Source of the DNA: Siphonodentalium dalli
Taxonomy: Eukaryota > Mollusca > Scaphopoda > Gadilida > Siphonodentaliidae
Assembly: GCA_032622095.1 (NCBI GenBank)
Contig: CP136064.1
Location: 219,930,205 to 219,994,204 of the forward strand
Direction: 5' to 3'
DNA length: 64,000 nt
Position 1 is the stretch's first letter. Every line of letters begins with the position of its first letter. Shown here one piece after another: positions 1 to 11,159 of this stretch. A program made the translations under genes and the position numbers. The notes beneath the pieces were generated by a model that searched no databases, was not told where the DNA came from, and saw nothing but the letters and a program-made list of their open reading frames with translations.

Positions 1-1102
1 TACTCATCACCTTTTGTTGTCTACTATATAGATCAAGACTGCAAAATAAACCAAAAGAAAGAACGGCTACTTCAACTATGGTAATAAAGGAATGTGCTCA
101 AAACTACAACAAAAAATCATGCAATCGATTATATTTAAAGAAATTCCCGATTAATGTCTTATCCCATTTCAAAAAATGTAATAGTTGATAACAACCTTTA
201 AACTTTGGCGATGGATGAAAACAATACCCAATTAATTTACCCATAATATTCGTTGAGATATAAGGCTTTAATATTTTTGCTCATATGATTCAGCAATTGA
301 ACTATATGGATATCCTATATTTAATCACCGATGTGCATTACTTGAACCAGACGTTGGTGTTTTAATAATAATAAATAATAATAATATAAATGAGCAGTTA
401 TATATAGCGATTAACCAATTACTTGCTGTAACACGCTTGGAACAATATTTCCACAGTCCTTTGTGCAAGCCAACCAATGAACGCAGGCGCTACTCTAATC
501 AGAACATGCTCTGATACTCATTATTATGAAAAGTGGTACTCTTTTAACGCATGAGTGATGCAAAGCAGACACAGTACGAGCAACAACAAGGGTCACAACT
601 TAGTAAATTAATATGCCGGTGCATTTGTGTATACAGGCCACTTCAACAAGTGGTTGAAGTTGTGATATTTATTTTGCATCCATTACCAGTAGCATCATAA
701 CTTTTTAAAAGGCCAAATAACGCCCAATAACCAATGTTATTTCAAGACTGACAGACATGTAACATTCTGTGGTCGAAATTAGCTACGACAAAAGGCAATG
801 CCGTAGAAAAAGTCATAGAAGCCAGCCGAGAATTTTAAGCAGTTATAAGTAATTAGGAAAGCAGTAGAAGGAAAATGTCAATTTCAAGTGCTGACATGTT
901 GTTAACCCAGGCAGATCAGCCCTCAAAATTAGGAAAAATGGCTCACTGCAATATAAATACTAGTACATGTACTAGGGCATTTATATAAATTCCACTTAAT
1001 GGCATTGCTTATTGTCGGGCCAATTTTGAGGATTAGGCAGATGATATATGTACATGTATATACAGTATTTTCCATGGATATTCAAGTTGATAGGGAACAT
1101 AC
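1..1102. other. AT-rich sequence, no gene recognised
   Basis: I see no coding frame with splice support, no tRNA and no clear transposon terminus. There is a short ATA-rich run near 365-385. Confidence 0.4.
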
Positions 1103-1311
1103 CATAATTCTCATTATCAGCCGACATGACAACAGTAGTCTGCATTTCATTGCATACAGATGTGCCTGGAAGCGGATCTGAGATAGCACCTATTGTCACT
1201 GGCAATTTTTTAGAATCAGATATCTTTATACCAGACCGTTTTGCTTTCCTCCACCTCCGTTTGTTACAGTCAAAATATGTCCGGGTCTTGTTTAATACTT
1301 TCACCATTTTT
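1103..1311 (-). CDS. Candidate internal exon of an unknown gene, basic segment
   Basis: On the - strand a strong acceptor (CTCTTTTCTTTTTAG) precedes an open frame that ends at a good donor (TTATG|GTATGT). The exon would be 209 bases, phase 2 to 1. The peptide includes NKTRTYFDCNKRRWRKAKRSG, KLPVTIGAISDPLPGTS and MSADNENY. The basic cluster early in the exon would suit the start of a cytoplasmic tail, but no family was recognised. No partner exon was found nearby. Confidence 0.4.
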
Positions 1312-1700
1312 CTAAAAAGAAAAGAGCATAAAGTGAATAATATGAACTTAACTCTACCTAATTGATCATGGTGGTGCAAATTTCAAAACAAGTACATGTA
1401 TACTGGTACCATATAATTTTATTAGTATAACATATCACCGAAAACCTTTTTAATTCGACTCTCAAATCAGTCAGGCTGCCGATTAGATTCGATCATTGGA
1501 TTTGAATATTTTTGAAAAAAGACCATGAAGTTCAAATGTCTTATACTATTTTAAAATTAATTAATTAATTAATGTACAACAGTTAATAACACACGAGAAA
1601 GTACAAGAGAAGATAGTACAACGAGACCATTACAGGAATGACTTTACAGTCCAAGCAATTAGAAGAAGAAGAACAACAACATAAATTAACAATTTTAAAG

Positions 1701-1781
1701 ATGTCTAAAATTTTAGACTTATCAGTGGCCTGTTTTTTTCTTGCTGCATTGATTTGTACCGTACATCCCAACGACGAACAT
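1701..1781 (+). CDS. Possible signal-peptide first exon
   Basis: An ATG in a fair context (AAAGATGT) opens a signal-peptide-like segment, MSKILDLSVACFFLAALICT, followed by VHPNDEH and a possible donor CAT|GTAAAAG. It could be the first exon of the + strand LDLa receptor, but it ends in phase 0 while the LDLa exon needs phase 1, so another exon would have to lie between them. AT-rich chance matches are possible. Confidence 0.22.
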
Positions 1782-2666
1782 GTAAAAGTAATAGTGTCTT
1801 TCTCACCAAATCATGCATACATGCATGTAGCCATTGTAGGATTGAGTTAGGCCAAAAAAAAAAGGTTGTATATTTCCGGTAACGGAGCAGAAAACTAAGG
1901 GCAGGTAGGTAGGGAATTTGTTTTATTTTATTTTGATATTTTCTATCCAGCTTCAGAAATATTGAACTACCTCGACCGAAATGACATAAAATATGCCAAC
2001 TCGGGTTGAGGGGAAAGTATTATTTGATCAACACAGTGGTAATATGCATTAAGATTGATAAAAGATCAAACTTATTTCATGCTTAATTACTAGTATGTTT
2101 TATATTATTCACATACCACATTTTCATAAATCTGGCTATAAACTTGGTACGAAATTCATGTCGCTAACTTTTTATAAGAATTTTGCCCATTATACCATAT
2201 AAAGTCCATATTGTATTGTGATGACTACATCCCATTGTCTGGAGGTAGTCAGTACACCCAACCTAGCATGTCTGGTTTTTTAAAACAGTAGTTATGCATG
2301 TACATGGTACACCTATCATATGTGATGATAACCTCTATACATGTACATGTATATATACAGATAAACACCCACCATGTCTGTTGATTGTGTTCCTATGTTC
2401 GATAAGACCCAAACAAGGAATAACGCAGGCATGAGATCCACTCAGTCACTTCATGGTCACTCTTCACAGGGATATGTTAGAAACCATGAGTTTTGAAAAC
2501 TAATGACCATCAATATTTATGTGCATTTTTAATAGTGGTTAAAAAAAATTAAAAAATTAAAAAATTACAGTCGGTCGATGTACGGAAACATAGCATCTTT
2601 TTTTTTTTGGCCTTATTGGAAATATTGAATTTTTTTTACAAATGTGTGTCTATATAACTATATTGA
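1782..2666. other. Intergenic or intronic AT-rich DNA, nothing recognised
   Basis: The sequence holds homopolymer runs and an imperfect ACATGTACATGT palindrome near 2337. I recognise no gene or repeat terminus. Confidence 0.35.
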
Positions 2667-3154
2667 TTAAAGGTACTCAATCCGATAAAACTCCTCTCAA
2701 TTACTATTTCAATGGCTTCGGGGGTCAAAAATATTTGATTCGAGTCGAGGAAGTCACCCATCAAAGCTCAGATTTGTTAGATATCGATTTTAGAAATATA
2801 TTATTTTTCATTATGGGGAATACTTTCTGGCCCAGAACTCATTCAAAATTGCGTTATTATTACCACTTAATTTTAGAGTTATCCATCCTTGTCTGTTTGA
2901 ATAGATTTTGGTGTACACATCCCGAGTAGATTACGGCAGTTGAAGGCAATTATTAGTACTCATCTCGAGTAAATAACAAATTTCAAAAATAAATATCTAA
3001 TAACTCTGAGCTTTGTTTGATGGGTTCCTCGACTCGAATCAAATATTTTTTACCCCCAAAGCCAAATAAATAGTAACGTAGGACCCTCTGATCGGATTGT
3101 TGTTGTTGGAATCTGTTGAGATGGGGACCCTCTGTTCGGATTGAGTACCTTTAA
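2667..3154. mobile_element. TTAA-flanked MITE, AGGTACTCAATCCG family, copy 1
   Basis: The ends are TTAA-AGGTACTCAATCCGA and CGGATTGAGTACCT-TTAA. The inner arms are also inverted (TTTGATTCGAGTCGAGGAA against TTCCTCGACTCGAATCAAA). The TTAA duplication suggests mobilisation by a piggyBac-type transposase. It has no coding capacity. A second copy is at 17536-18003. Confidence 0.8.
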
Positions 3155-3479
3155 TCAAGAGATATGAACGTATAGGAATTCTTGGAATGTACTGGTACTT
3201 GCAAACATACAATGTACATGATTTTTTGAAATACAAACTGTTCTAGTACAGGTTTCCTTCGAGTCCGACATGAACCATTTGGTGAAATCGAATGGGATAG
3301 GGGCCTAATGCTGGTTTAACGTTGAAGTCCCGTGTTTATATATTTCCATGCATTTAATTCATATCGGAGTTTAGCATTGTTTACCGGGTATTCACCTAAA
3401 ATTCCAATAACCAATAAAATGTCACAATTGTTTTAGTCTTTAGAGTGACTCGCTAATACCATATATATGCTGGCTGTGA

Positions 3480-3575
3480 GCAGGTCTGGCAAATGTGAGA
3501 ATACAGCTACAATAGCTGTATTCAGCTATAGCCTAGCTGTATTCAGCTATATATTATACTCTCAAACCGGCTGTT
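3480..3575. repeat. Short AGCTGTATTC tandem/inverted cluster
   Basis: TACAGCTACAATAGCTGTATTCAG is followed by another CTAGCTGTATTCAGCTATA, flanked by inverted GAGAATA/TATACTCTC. Origin unknown. Confidence 0.35.
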
Positions 3576-3722
3576 TTTCGATAATAAACAAGAAGCGCTA
3601 ATTTGCGCATCGAAATTAGGAATTAGGCTACCATATTCTCCGGTCACCCTCAACCAAATCAAAACCGTCGCTTGTTTTCTGACAAAGTGTTGCCTTTTGT
3701 CGACATGGCGATGGTGATTATG

Positions 3723-4330
3723 TGTGAAAACTTACTACGGCGGTCGATGTTGGTCATAACGGTTTAATAACTCACTTATGCAATGCAGAATACCTTGAAA
3801 CATTCATTAAATACAATATTTATCACCGAAGATGGAACATCTTAATCATTCCCGGAAGTATCAATATGATGCTGCTAAAACGTAGTTTGGTTGGTGCGTT
3901 AAAACAGGTAAAAAGGGGAACATCTCTAGCCAGAGTTTAACCGAGTGAGTACCAATCACTGCTTGAGCTGACTCTCTCCAAAAATACGGAAACGCATACA
4001 TGTATGTCGAATCGCGAAATTACAAATAACAATGTTATGTTTAGTAAGTTTACACAGATTATATATTTTCCCGCCAAAATAGATTGAATAGTTCTGACTC
4101 GATAATGACCAGGACTTCGTGTTTAAAATACTTCAGAAATTATATAAGTCGCATTTTCATTTCAGTTGTCCCTATGTTGTGCCTTATACATTTAGCATCG
4201 GGAAGAAGTAAACGGGTGTTTGCGATGAATTTGATTTTTATTTTATAAGTTAGTTAATGAATGCTTTCGGAGAAAATGGTCCCCAGAATATTTACTGACA
4301 TCGACCACCGTAGTAAGTTTTCACACAAAA
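3723..4330. repeat. Element with 30-bp inverted arms, type unknown
   Basis: GTGTGAAAACTTACTACGGC at 3723 is inverted near 4297-4326 (the block around CCGTAGTAAGTTTTCACAC). The internal part has no convincing frame. No target duplication was identified, so the true ends are uncertain. Confidence 0.4.
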
Positions 4331-4332
4331 TC

Positions 4333-4400
4333 AGAATACGAGTTAATTTTGGGGGGTGAATCCTGAATACGAGTTAATTTTGGGGGGTGAATCCTGAATA
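4333..4400. repeat. 31-bp tandem repeat, about two copies
   Basis: GAATACGAGTTAATTTTGGG repeats at 4334 and 4365 with a third partial copy at 4396. A diverged copy of the same phrase recurs near 5769. Confidence 0.6.
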
Positions 4401-4589
4401 CATGTTAAGAAATAATATGCGATAAATGACATACAAATTGACTGTTTTAATATCAGACAGATACAAGCAGAAGTTACATAGACACATTATGATGCCGGTC
4501 GCGTTATGATACCATTAATGATACTTTATGATCAGGGATGTGGCTAGAGGGTTTCCGTTGGGGGGTGTCCACCTTTGGAATTTCCAACT

Positions 4590-5640
4590 GCACCCCCCCC
4601 CCCCCTCTTGAGTCAGAATCAGACCGAACACAAGTTTTGCATAATTCCATTTGCACACCCCCCATCCACCTCAGTGTTTAGGCCTAATATCCTATATCTT
4701 CATAAACCATGGTTCTATATTCCCGGTATGAGAACATTCAGATATTTTAACCTGAAACATTGCATAAATCCTAACATCTAGTGGTCTAACTCCATACAAA
4801 TGCACACGGCTACGGGCAAGAGACCACGACACACCGAGCTGACCATCGTTGTTCGGCCGGTGTGAGAAAATTTTGAAATTTGAACAAGAAAATCACAAAT
4901 CCTAGCATCCAGACTGGCCTCAACTAAAGCTTTCCTATAGTGTTGGAAATTTCAAACCTCATACTCCGCCTCAGGTTGGAAAATTCTCCAACTGATGACC
5001 ACAAGTTTGATCAAATGTAGTAAAATATTGTTAAAATTATTAGCATTTTTGTATTGGCCACAGGGGAGAGACAATGACACACCGGGTCGACCATGGTTAG
5101 GCCCGGTGTGGGAATTTTTTTTAATCTGAACAAGAAAATCGCAAAATCCTAGCATCTAGACTAGCGTCAAGCATTCTTAGAGTTGGAAATTGCAAACCTG
5201 ACACACCACTTAGGTTGGAAAATTTACAACTGATGACAATTCCAATGCCAATGTTGACCAAATGTATGAGAATATTGTTTTCTTAAATTAACTAGCATTT
5301 TTTGACTGGCCACGGGGGAGGGATCAGGACACAAGATTTCCAAGTGTTGGAAATTTCCAACCTGTCACCCTCCTGAGGTTGGAAATTTCCAACTGATGAC
5401 CATTTCAGTCCAAAATTTTGACAAAAAAATAGGAAAATATGCAAATATTGGTCCAAAAACAATTACCCCCCCCCCCCCCCCCCAATAAATTGTTTGAAAA
5501 TCAAACTACAAGAACATTTCAACCTATTATAGGTGTGAAATTTCCAACTAATGTTTTGGCAGGTATGAAATTTCCAACTGTTGAAAATTTTGACCAAAGT
5601 TGGGGGGTGAGACACCCCCCCCCCCCTGTCGCCACGTCTC
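4590..5640. repeat. Degenerate ~250-bp tandem repeat rich in GGAAATTTCCAAC, with poly-C tracts
   Basis: The phrase GGCCACRGGGGAGRGA...GACACACCG recurs near 4808, 5056 and 5308, and TTGGAAATTTCCAACTGATG recurs repeatedly. Poly-C tracts occur at 4591, 5466 and 5615. A related block lies at 15455-15960. No gene was recognised. Confidence 0.6.
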
Positions 5641-5828
5641 TGTTTATGATGGCATGGTGGTCGAATATGCCCAAGAAGCTATTCTACCCACTCATTCATA
5701 CATATAACTAGCACAAAATATTATTTTGCGCCATCAAAACCTGCGTCCAAGATGTTTTGCTTGAACCCGAATACCAGTTAATTCGGGGGTATGAATCCCG
5801 CGTACGGCTTCAAAACACCCTGAATCCA

Positions 5829-5912
5829 CAGGTCCCCTGGTGCGATACCACCCCTACAAGTATATATAATAGTATATATACTTGTAGGGGTGGTATCGCA
5901 CCAGGGGACCTG
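5829..5912. repeat. Perfect long hairpin (about 40-bp arms)
   Basis: ACAGGTCCCCTGGTGCGATA runs into CACCCCTACAAGTATATA, then ATAG, then the exact reverse complement back to CCTGT. The arms look identical, so the insertion is young or recently homogenised. It sits between two copies of TGAATCCCGCGTAC. No TTAA or TA duplication is obvious. Confidence 0.8.
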
Positions 5913-6370
5913 TGCCTGAATCCCGCGTACCGAAAAAGGGGGGTGATACCCTCATGACTCTTATGATTGAATGAATTTGGGAGGAAATTGGATTAGCAAA
6001 GTCCTTAATTCTGAGTCACGAGCTTATATAATGTTGCATGTTCCTATATCACTTACCTTGAGATAACCGAAGAACAACTGCCGGCTGATGGCCCTTTGTC
6101 CTTGGTAGAAATCGTGGGGGAAAAACAAAGAAACCTAATTAAACCGAACAAATTACGCGCGCAATGGGCAATAACTCAGATCAACTCTGAAACCGGAGTC
6201 TGTCGAAAGGTTCCGTAAAAACCCGACGTAAAAAAATTTGTACTAATAGTTTTTAAGGCACGAAGGCTAAAACCGGCCGACCTTGCGGGTATAAACGGTA
6301 TACCTTCCCCAAGCATGAAGGCGGCCTTTTAGTGCTAACAGACTTAGCTTGAACCTATAATAGAGGTTCG

Positions 6371-6780
6371 GATCGGGTGGTTTTGGCTAGCGACTCAACC
6401 AAAACTGCATGTGGTGCCATTTCCGGTGATTCCTATTTCCATGCCGAGTATCCCCACTTCATTAGTGCACAGAATTTACATATTAATCAGCTTGAGCTAC
6501 TGGCCATTGTCGTTAGTGTGAAACTGTGGTGTACAAGACTAAAAAATCTCAAAGTTCTCATTAATTGTGACAACATTTCCTGTGTTTATGTTATTAACCG
6601 GGGTTCTACAAGGGATGAGTTCATGCAGTCATGTTTACGCGAGTTGCTATATATATCAACGAATTTCAAATCAGGGCTTCTCATATACGTGGGGTTACAA
6701 ATAGACTGCCGGATATCTTAAGTCGATGGAATCAGGGGGTAGAGTTTGAAAGGAAATTCCGAGATGCTACCTCGTGTCTC
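6371..6780 (+). pseudogene. RNase H domain remnant of the Ngaro element, frameshifted
   Basis: Frame one reads DRVVLASDSTKTACGAISG, then HINQLELLAIVVSVKLW and VLINCDNISCVYVINRG. The end of the domain continues in a second frame as FQIRASHIRGVTNRLPDILSRWN. A frameshift therefore lies near 6650. SDST, the ELLA glutamate and the CDN aspartate are visible. An in-frame stop at 6350-6352 precedes it and no reverse transcriptase is present. Confidence 0.82.
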
Positions 6781-6814
6781 GAACTAACAGAATGCCATGT
6801 TTTGAGCGAGGACT

Positions 6815-7828
6815 TTGCCTTTTCTAGCAACTGGTAGAATATATTTTTCAGATCAACTAAAGCAGCTGCAAAGAGACGCCCGTTCATCTATTGCCAACGC
6901 ATTTGCGGACGGAACAACACGGAATCATTTAGTCCAATGGAAGTCCTATTTCCTGTTTTGTATATATTTTCAATTCAATGATTTGCCATCAGAAGTGTCA
7001 ACCTTGGTTTGTTACTCACAGTTTTTGTCCAGGTCCTTCAAAACGGTTCAGTCTATCAAAAACTATTTGAGCGGGTTACGCGTCCTTCATCACCTTCTGG
7101 GTTTGGATTCACAAAATTTTGAAGCCCTCGAATTGCGCTTAGCGCTACGTGGTCTCTCTCGCGGCAAGCGTCATCTTCCGCGACAGGCCTTACCCGTCAC
7201 CCCGGCAATGTTAGTGCAATTATATCAATTCATTGATCATGATAACCCGGTGCACATTTCCTTCTGGTGCTTGTTTCTGTTTGCCTTTTTTTTACTTTTA
7301 CGGAAGTCCAATTTGGTTCCAGATTTTCCCTCTAAGTTTGATCCGACAAAACAGTTAACACGTGGAGATATACTTTTCAAAGAGAATGTACTTCTAGTTT
7401 CCATCAATTGGTCAAAAACCATACAATATGGTCAGAAACTTTTGAAATTACCACTTTTATCTATTCCTGGCTCACCACTATGCCCGGTTAATGCCTATAC
7501 TAACATGTTACGTTTAACCCGAGGGACCTGTTCTCAGCCGGCTTTTATGTGCTCCCGTTCTGGTAAATCACTAAGTTATTCTCAAACACAGGCCTTTTTC
7601 CGCATGCTACTGGGTAAAATCGGTAAGGACTCAGCGCTGTACTCTATGCACTCATTTCGACGCGGAGGTGCTACTTGGGCATTTCACTCGGGTGTACCGT
7701 CAGAATTAATACAATTAGCTGGTGATTGGTCATCTGATACATACAAATGTTATCTTTCTTCTTCTATACATGACAGAGTTTCTGTTTTTTCGCAGATGCG
7801 TGATGCTATTAAAAAAAATTCTCCCTGA
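6815..7828 (+). CDS. Tyrosine recombinase of the Ngaro retrotransposon (uninterrupted frame)
   Basis: The open frame is 337 codons with no ATG at its start; the protein probably begins within the preceding RNase H polyprotein. Residues about 1-120 are an alpha-helical core-binding region (GTTRNHLVQWKSYF). Catalytic residues follow: Arg163 in FFLLLRKSNL, Lys201 after VSINWS, His279 and Arg282 in MHSFRRGGAT, and candidate nucleophile Tyr310 or Tyr313 in GDWSSDTYKCYL. HSFRRGGAT and AGDWSS are typical of Ngaro/DIRS integrases, which integrate circular cDNA. All key residues are present, yet the element lacks its reverse transcriptase, so autonomous movement is unlikely. The stop codon abuts the next frame. 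Confidence 0.9.
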   Translation: MPFLATGRIYFSDQLKQLQRDARSSIANAFADGTTRNHLVQWKSYFLFCIYFQFNDLPSEVSTLVCYSQFLSRSFKTVQSIKNYLSGLRVLHHLLGLDSQNFEALELRLALRGLSRGKRHLPRQALPVTPAMLVQLYQFIDHDNPVHISFWCLFLFAFFLLLRKSNLVPDFPSKFDPTKQLTRGDILFKENVLLVSINWSKTIQYGQKLLKLPLLSIPGSPLCPVNAYTNMLRLTRGTCSQPAFMCSRSGKSLSYSQTQAFFRMLLGKIGKDSALYSMHSFRRGGATWAFHSGVPSELIQLAGDWSSDTYKCYLSSSIHDRVSVFSQMRDAIKKNSP

Positions 7829-8404
7829 GTGCTCATGCGTGTATATTTTATAGTTAGTCATTCCCTTTGCGTTCCAGGCAAACGATCCCGTTCAATTCTT
7901 CTGATATCAGACAGCATCGCTAAATATGTAAAAGGAGTGGCAGATTTGACTGTGTGGCCATATCCTGGTTACACCATCAACCGGGTGACACAAATTCTCC
8001 AAACCATCAAGGCCAGTAATTTGATTCCCTACACGCATGTTATTTTTCTTGTCGGGACCAATGATATCGAACGTAAAACTTCAAAGCAAATTATGTCGGC
8101 GTACAACAATCTCATAACAGTTTCCAAAACAGTTTGTCATGCCAAAATCACCTTTCTGTCAATATTACCTCGCCCAAAGGATCATGACCGTTTAGGAGCG
8201 AAAGTCTTGGAAGTAAATCATAAGTTGAAGCAATTGTGTACTGAGCGCAAATTGTCTTTTATTCGTGCTTATAAACCATTCGTTGCATATGGCAAAATCA
8301 AAGAGAATCTCTACGCCGGTAATGATATGCTTCATCTAAATTTAGAAGGAACACGAAGGTTGCGCCATTTGTTAATCAATGTTGTTAATAGGACCTTCGA
8401 TTAA
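7829..8404 (+). CDS. SGNH-type hydrolase of the Ngaro retrotransposon
   Basis: The open frame is 191 codons and begins directly after the recombinase stop. Block I is LLISDSI (Asp28-Ser29), the glycine block is YPGYTINRV, block III is VGTNDI (Gly76-Asp79), and block V is DMLHLN (Asp166, His169). The Ser-Gly-Asn-His set is complete. Ngaro and some other retrotransposons carry such a hydrolase; its substrate is unknown (esterase activity is assumed for the fold). The likely start is unclear, because the recognisable domain begins near residue 20 (RSRSILL). Confidence 0.88.
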   Translation: MLMRVYFIVSHSLCVPGKRSRSILLISDSIAKYVKGVADLTVWPYPGYTINRVTQILQTIKASNLIPYTHVIFLVGTNDIERKTSKQIMSAYNNLITVSKTVCHAKITFLSILPRPKDHDRLGAKVLEVNHKLKQLCTERKLSFIRAYKPFVAYGKIKENLYAGNDMLHLNLEGTRRLRHLLINVVNRTFD

Positions 8405-8680
8405 ATTGTTGTTTTCATATGCCTTGTATTTTGTGCCTTGTCTGTGCTCTATGATCTCCATTTCAGGTGCTGTTGTCAACATCTTCATGGCCCACTGGCG
8501 TCTTGAGGTGTGGTTTGTCGTTAGGGGGCCTCACATCTTACCTTCCTGCGCTCACCCAGCAGTTAACTGGATTGGGATCGTATAGCCATACTTGGCCACT
8601 GAACGAATGCTGCAGCGTATGTGACCTTAGGGTGAACTGTTCCATCATAATTCTGACATTTCTTGGCGGCCTGCGGCTTG

Positions 8681-10464
8681 GCGGGATGTTTCAAATTTAG
8701 TAGACAGTATTAGACATTTCAGTTTAATTGATACTGCAGTATTAACCCTTTGAACCCTGGCGCCCCACAGTGATCGACACCCTGACCCGGGGCTCCCAGT
8801 GGTATGTCCGCTTAAATTAGATAGTTTCTAGTAGCATGGTGTTGATTATGTTCAAATTGCGACACCGGTCTGAAACTTTACAGGTTTGTCCCCCATGGAT
8901 CAGCGATCATTATAAGATCGCGAGACTTTGCCTCGCGGCAACTCCTTGGTAACGGTTGCTAGGCAACTACCCGGAATTGACTGGAAAATGTAAATATAGC
9001 TTATAGCGTCGTAATTCAACCTCAGTGATTGCGTTTTTTGATGCAGGTACTACCCTAACGTGAAATTTGAGATATACCCGACCAGAATAGTGAACCAAAT
9101 ATCCCATTTAAGGGTAGCAACGGTTGCTAAGCAAATACCACAACTGATCGAATGACATAATTGCACTAACCATTCAGTGGTATGTTTTGCCTTAAGTTAG
9201 ACAGTGTCTAGTCGCATGGTGTTGGTTATGTTGAAAGGGGACACCTACCTGAAACTGTGCAGGCATGATATATGCATGCACGGACCACTGATCATTGTAA
9301 GATCGGGAGACTTTGCCACCCGATCTCGCCTTAGAAACGGTTACTAGGCAACTACCCGAAATTTGCAGGATAAACGAATTCTAGCTTATAACGTTGTAAT
9401 TATACATCAGCGAATTGCGTTTCGATGCAACCAATATCCTAATGTGAAATTAAGATATACCTGACCATGCGCGAGTAAGTCAACTTGATATGCGATAGAC
9501 TTTTTGCTGCATGTGGCACAACAGAGACTGATATTACAGAGACCAGAAACAACGTAATTTCCCGTAACATATCGTGGCCCCATTGTTCAAGTAAGCTGTC
9601 AAGATTGTGTCTACTATACTAACATGTGAAACATGCAACAAAATGTCATATATAGCGCCACATTTAACTTAAACGCATTTAAAAAAATGAATTATAGTCT
9701 GCGCCCATGCGCATATTTTCCTAGCCATTTCTAGCGGGCAGCCAATCCATATAGACACCTTTGCCAGCGCTGACTTCAATAGGCCAATTTAAATATATAT
9801 ATTAGTGGGTATGTCGTGTATAAGTAGTACGTTATAAACCATTTATTTGTCATTGCGCTAGTCTGCGCATGCGCGAATAAATCAACTTCATATGCGATAG
9901 ACCCTTCCCCATATGTAGCAGAACACTGGTTAATATACACGAGGGTAATTTAAACTGAAATTGTGTGTCTAAATTACGTCTGTTCTGTACACACACGGGG
10001 AACACGAAATTATATGCCGTAAATATAGCGGCATAGTTCGCTTAAAATATCGTATGTTTTTGTAGATTATATGCTATGCGCATGCGCATATATTTCTACC
10101 CGATACTAGCGGTCAACCATTCCATACGCACCATGGGCGCCGCTGACATATGTGGGGGCAATTTAAATATAAATCAGTGGCTCAGACGCTCGTTATACTA
10201 TATATAAATTTGCTACCGAATCATGTCGTCGCTGCACCGAAATATCGGTGTTACGGGATATAGTCACGGTTCGTTTGCACCTAAATATCGGTGTTACGGG
10301 TTCAAAGGGTTAATTCAACAATACCTCATTTCTGTAAATTACATTATGTTCTGTCAAATACTCATTTCTGATTCATACAATGTATCTATGCATATACTAT
10401 AGATCTTCAAGAATATATTTGGCACATTTATATTGCTTGTCCAATTACTCCCTTGCTCGCAATT
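8681..10464 (+). repeat. Ngaro direct repeat B1, split by a TTAA element
   Basis: Bases 8681-8745 and 10314-10464 together match 10666-10881 over 216 bp with almost no differences. The break is exactly at TTAA. Confidence 0.88.
8742..10313. mobile_element. 1.56-kb TTAA-flanked non-autonomous element (CCCTTTGAACCC ends)
   Basis: The ends are TTAA-CCCTTTGAACCCTGG and CGGGTTCAAAGGG-TTAA. The interior has no long frame but holds two diverged tandem blocks (GGTCTGAAACTTTACAGG near 8868 and CTACCTGAAACTGTGCAGG near 9245; ATGCGCGA.TAA.TCAACTT near 9466 and 9868). The TTAA duplication and C-rich tips are piggyBac-like. Confidence 0.88.
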
Positions 10465-10665
10465 GTATTTGTTTGACTTAGTCAAACAGGATAATTGCGG
10501 ATAAGGGAATCTGCATTGAGCATATCTCACTTATAGATGCAGACTATAGCGTAGTATATAACGTCATGCACGACGACATCCGGCCTTTCTTGAAGATTCT
10601 ATGCGGGAACGCACAAAGTTTCCCACCCACCACTCCCTTTGGTTAAATTTGTATCACGTGTGTCT

Positions 10666-10881
10666 GCGGGATGTTTCAAATTTAGTAGACAGTATTAGAC
10701 ATTTCAGTTTAATTGATACTGCAGTATTAATTCAACAATACCTCATTTCTGTAAATTACATTATGTTCTGTCAAATACTCATTTCTGATTCATACAATGT
10801 ATCTATGCATATACTATAGATCTTCAAGAATATATTTGGCACATTTATATTGCTTGTCCAATTACTCCCTTGCTCGCAATT
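10666..10881 (+). repeat. Ngaro direct repeat B2 (unbroken copy)
   Basis: It starts GCGGGATGTTTCAAATTTAG and ends CCCTTGCTCGCAATT. At 10727-10730 it keeps the single TTAA that the inserted element duplicated in B1, so it serves as the empty site. Confidence 0.88.
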
Positions 10882-11159
10882 ATGTCTATTATATAATATT
10901 CTTTCTATTTACGGCCGTTTTAGCGGATATTGTAACAGCTATACCCACCACGAAGTCCACCCGTATCATTCAACAAATGGTAAACAATTACAATCCTCAC
11001 CTACCCTATTTCTTCTAAGATAATGTTTTATTCTGTAGGCCTAAGATAAAGACGACAATCTTCTATATTCACCCCCCCCCCCCCCATGAACCTTTATGTA
11101 TTATACCATATCATAGTCTGTGTCAATGTATCAACATAACATATCTGTATACTCTGCAG
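10882..11159. other. Intron tail before the LDLa exon
   Basis: AT-rich sequence with a poly-C tract near 11073 and the acceptor polypyrimidine region at 11140-11159. No other feature seen. Confidence 0.4.

Larger units (their letters stand above)
6350..10881 (+). mobile_element. Ngaro-type (DIRS order) tyrosine-recombinase retrotransposon, 5'-truncated
   Basis: Reading 5' to 3', there is an RNase H remnant, a tyrosine recombinase, an SGNH hydrolase, and then two 216-bp direct repeats (B1: 8681-8745 plus 10314-10464; B2: 10666-10881) separated by a 201-bp unit (10465-10665). That is the right half of the split-direct-repeat layout of Ngaro elements (A1-ORFs-B1-A2-B2). The A1 copy, gag and reverse transcriptase are absent upstream of 6350. 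B1 is interrupted by a TTAA-flanked element. Such elements integrate by recombinase, so no target duplication is expected. Confidence 0.85.
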
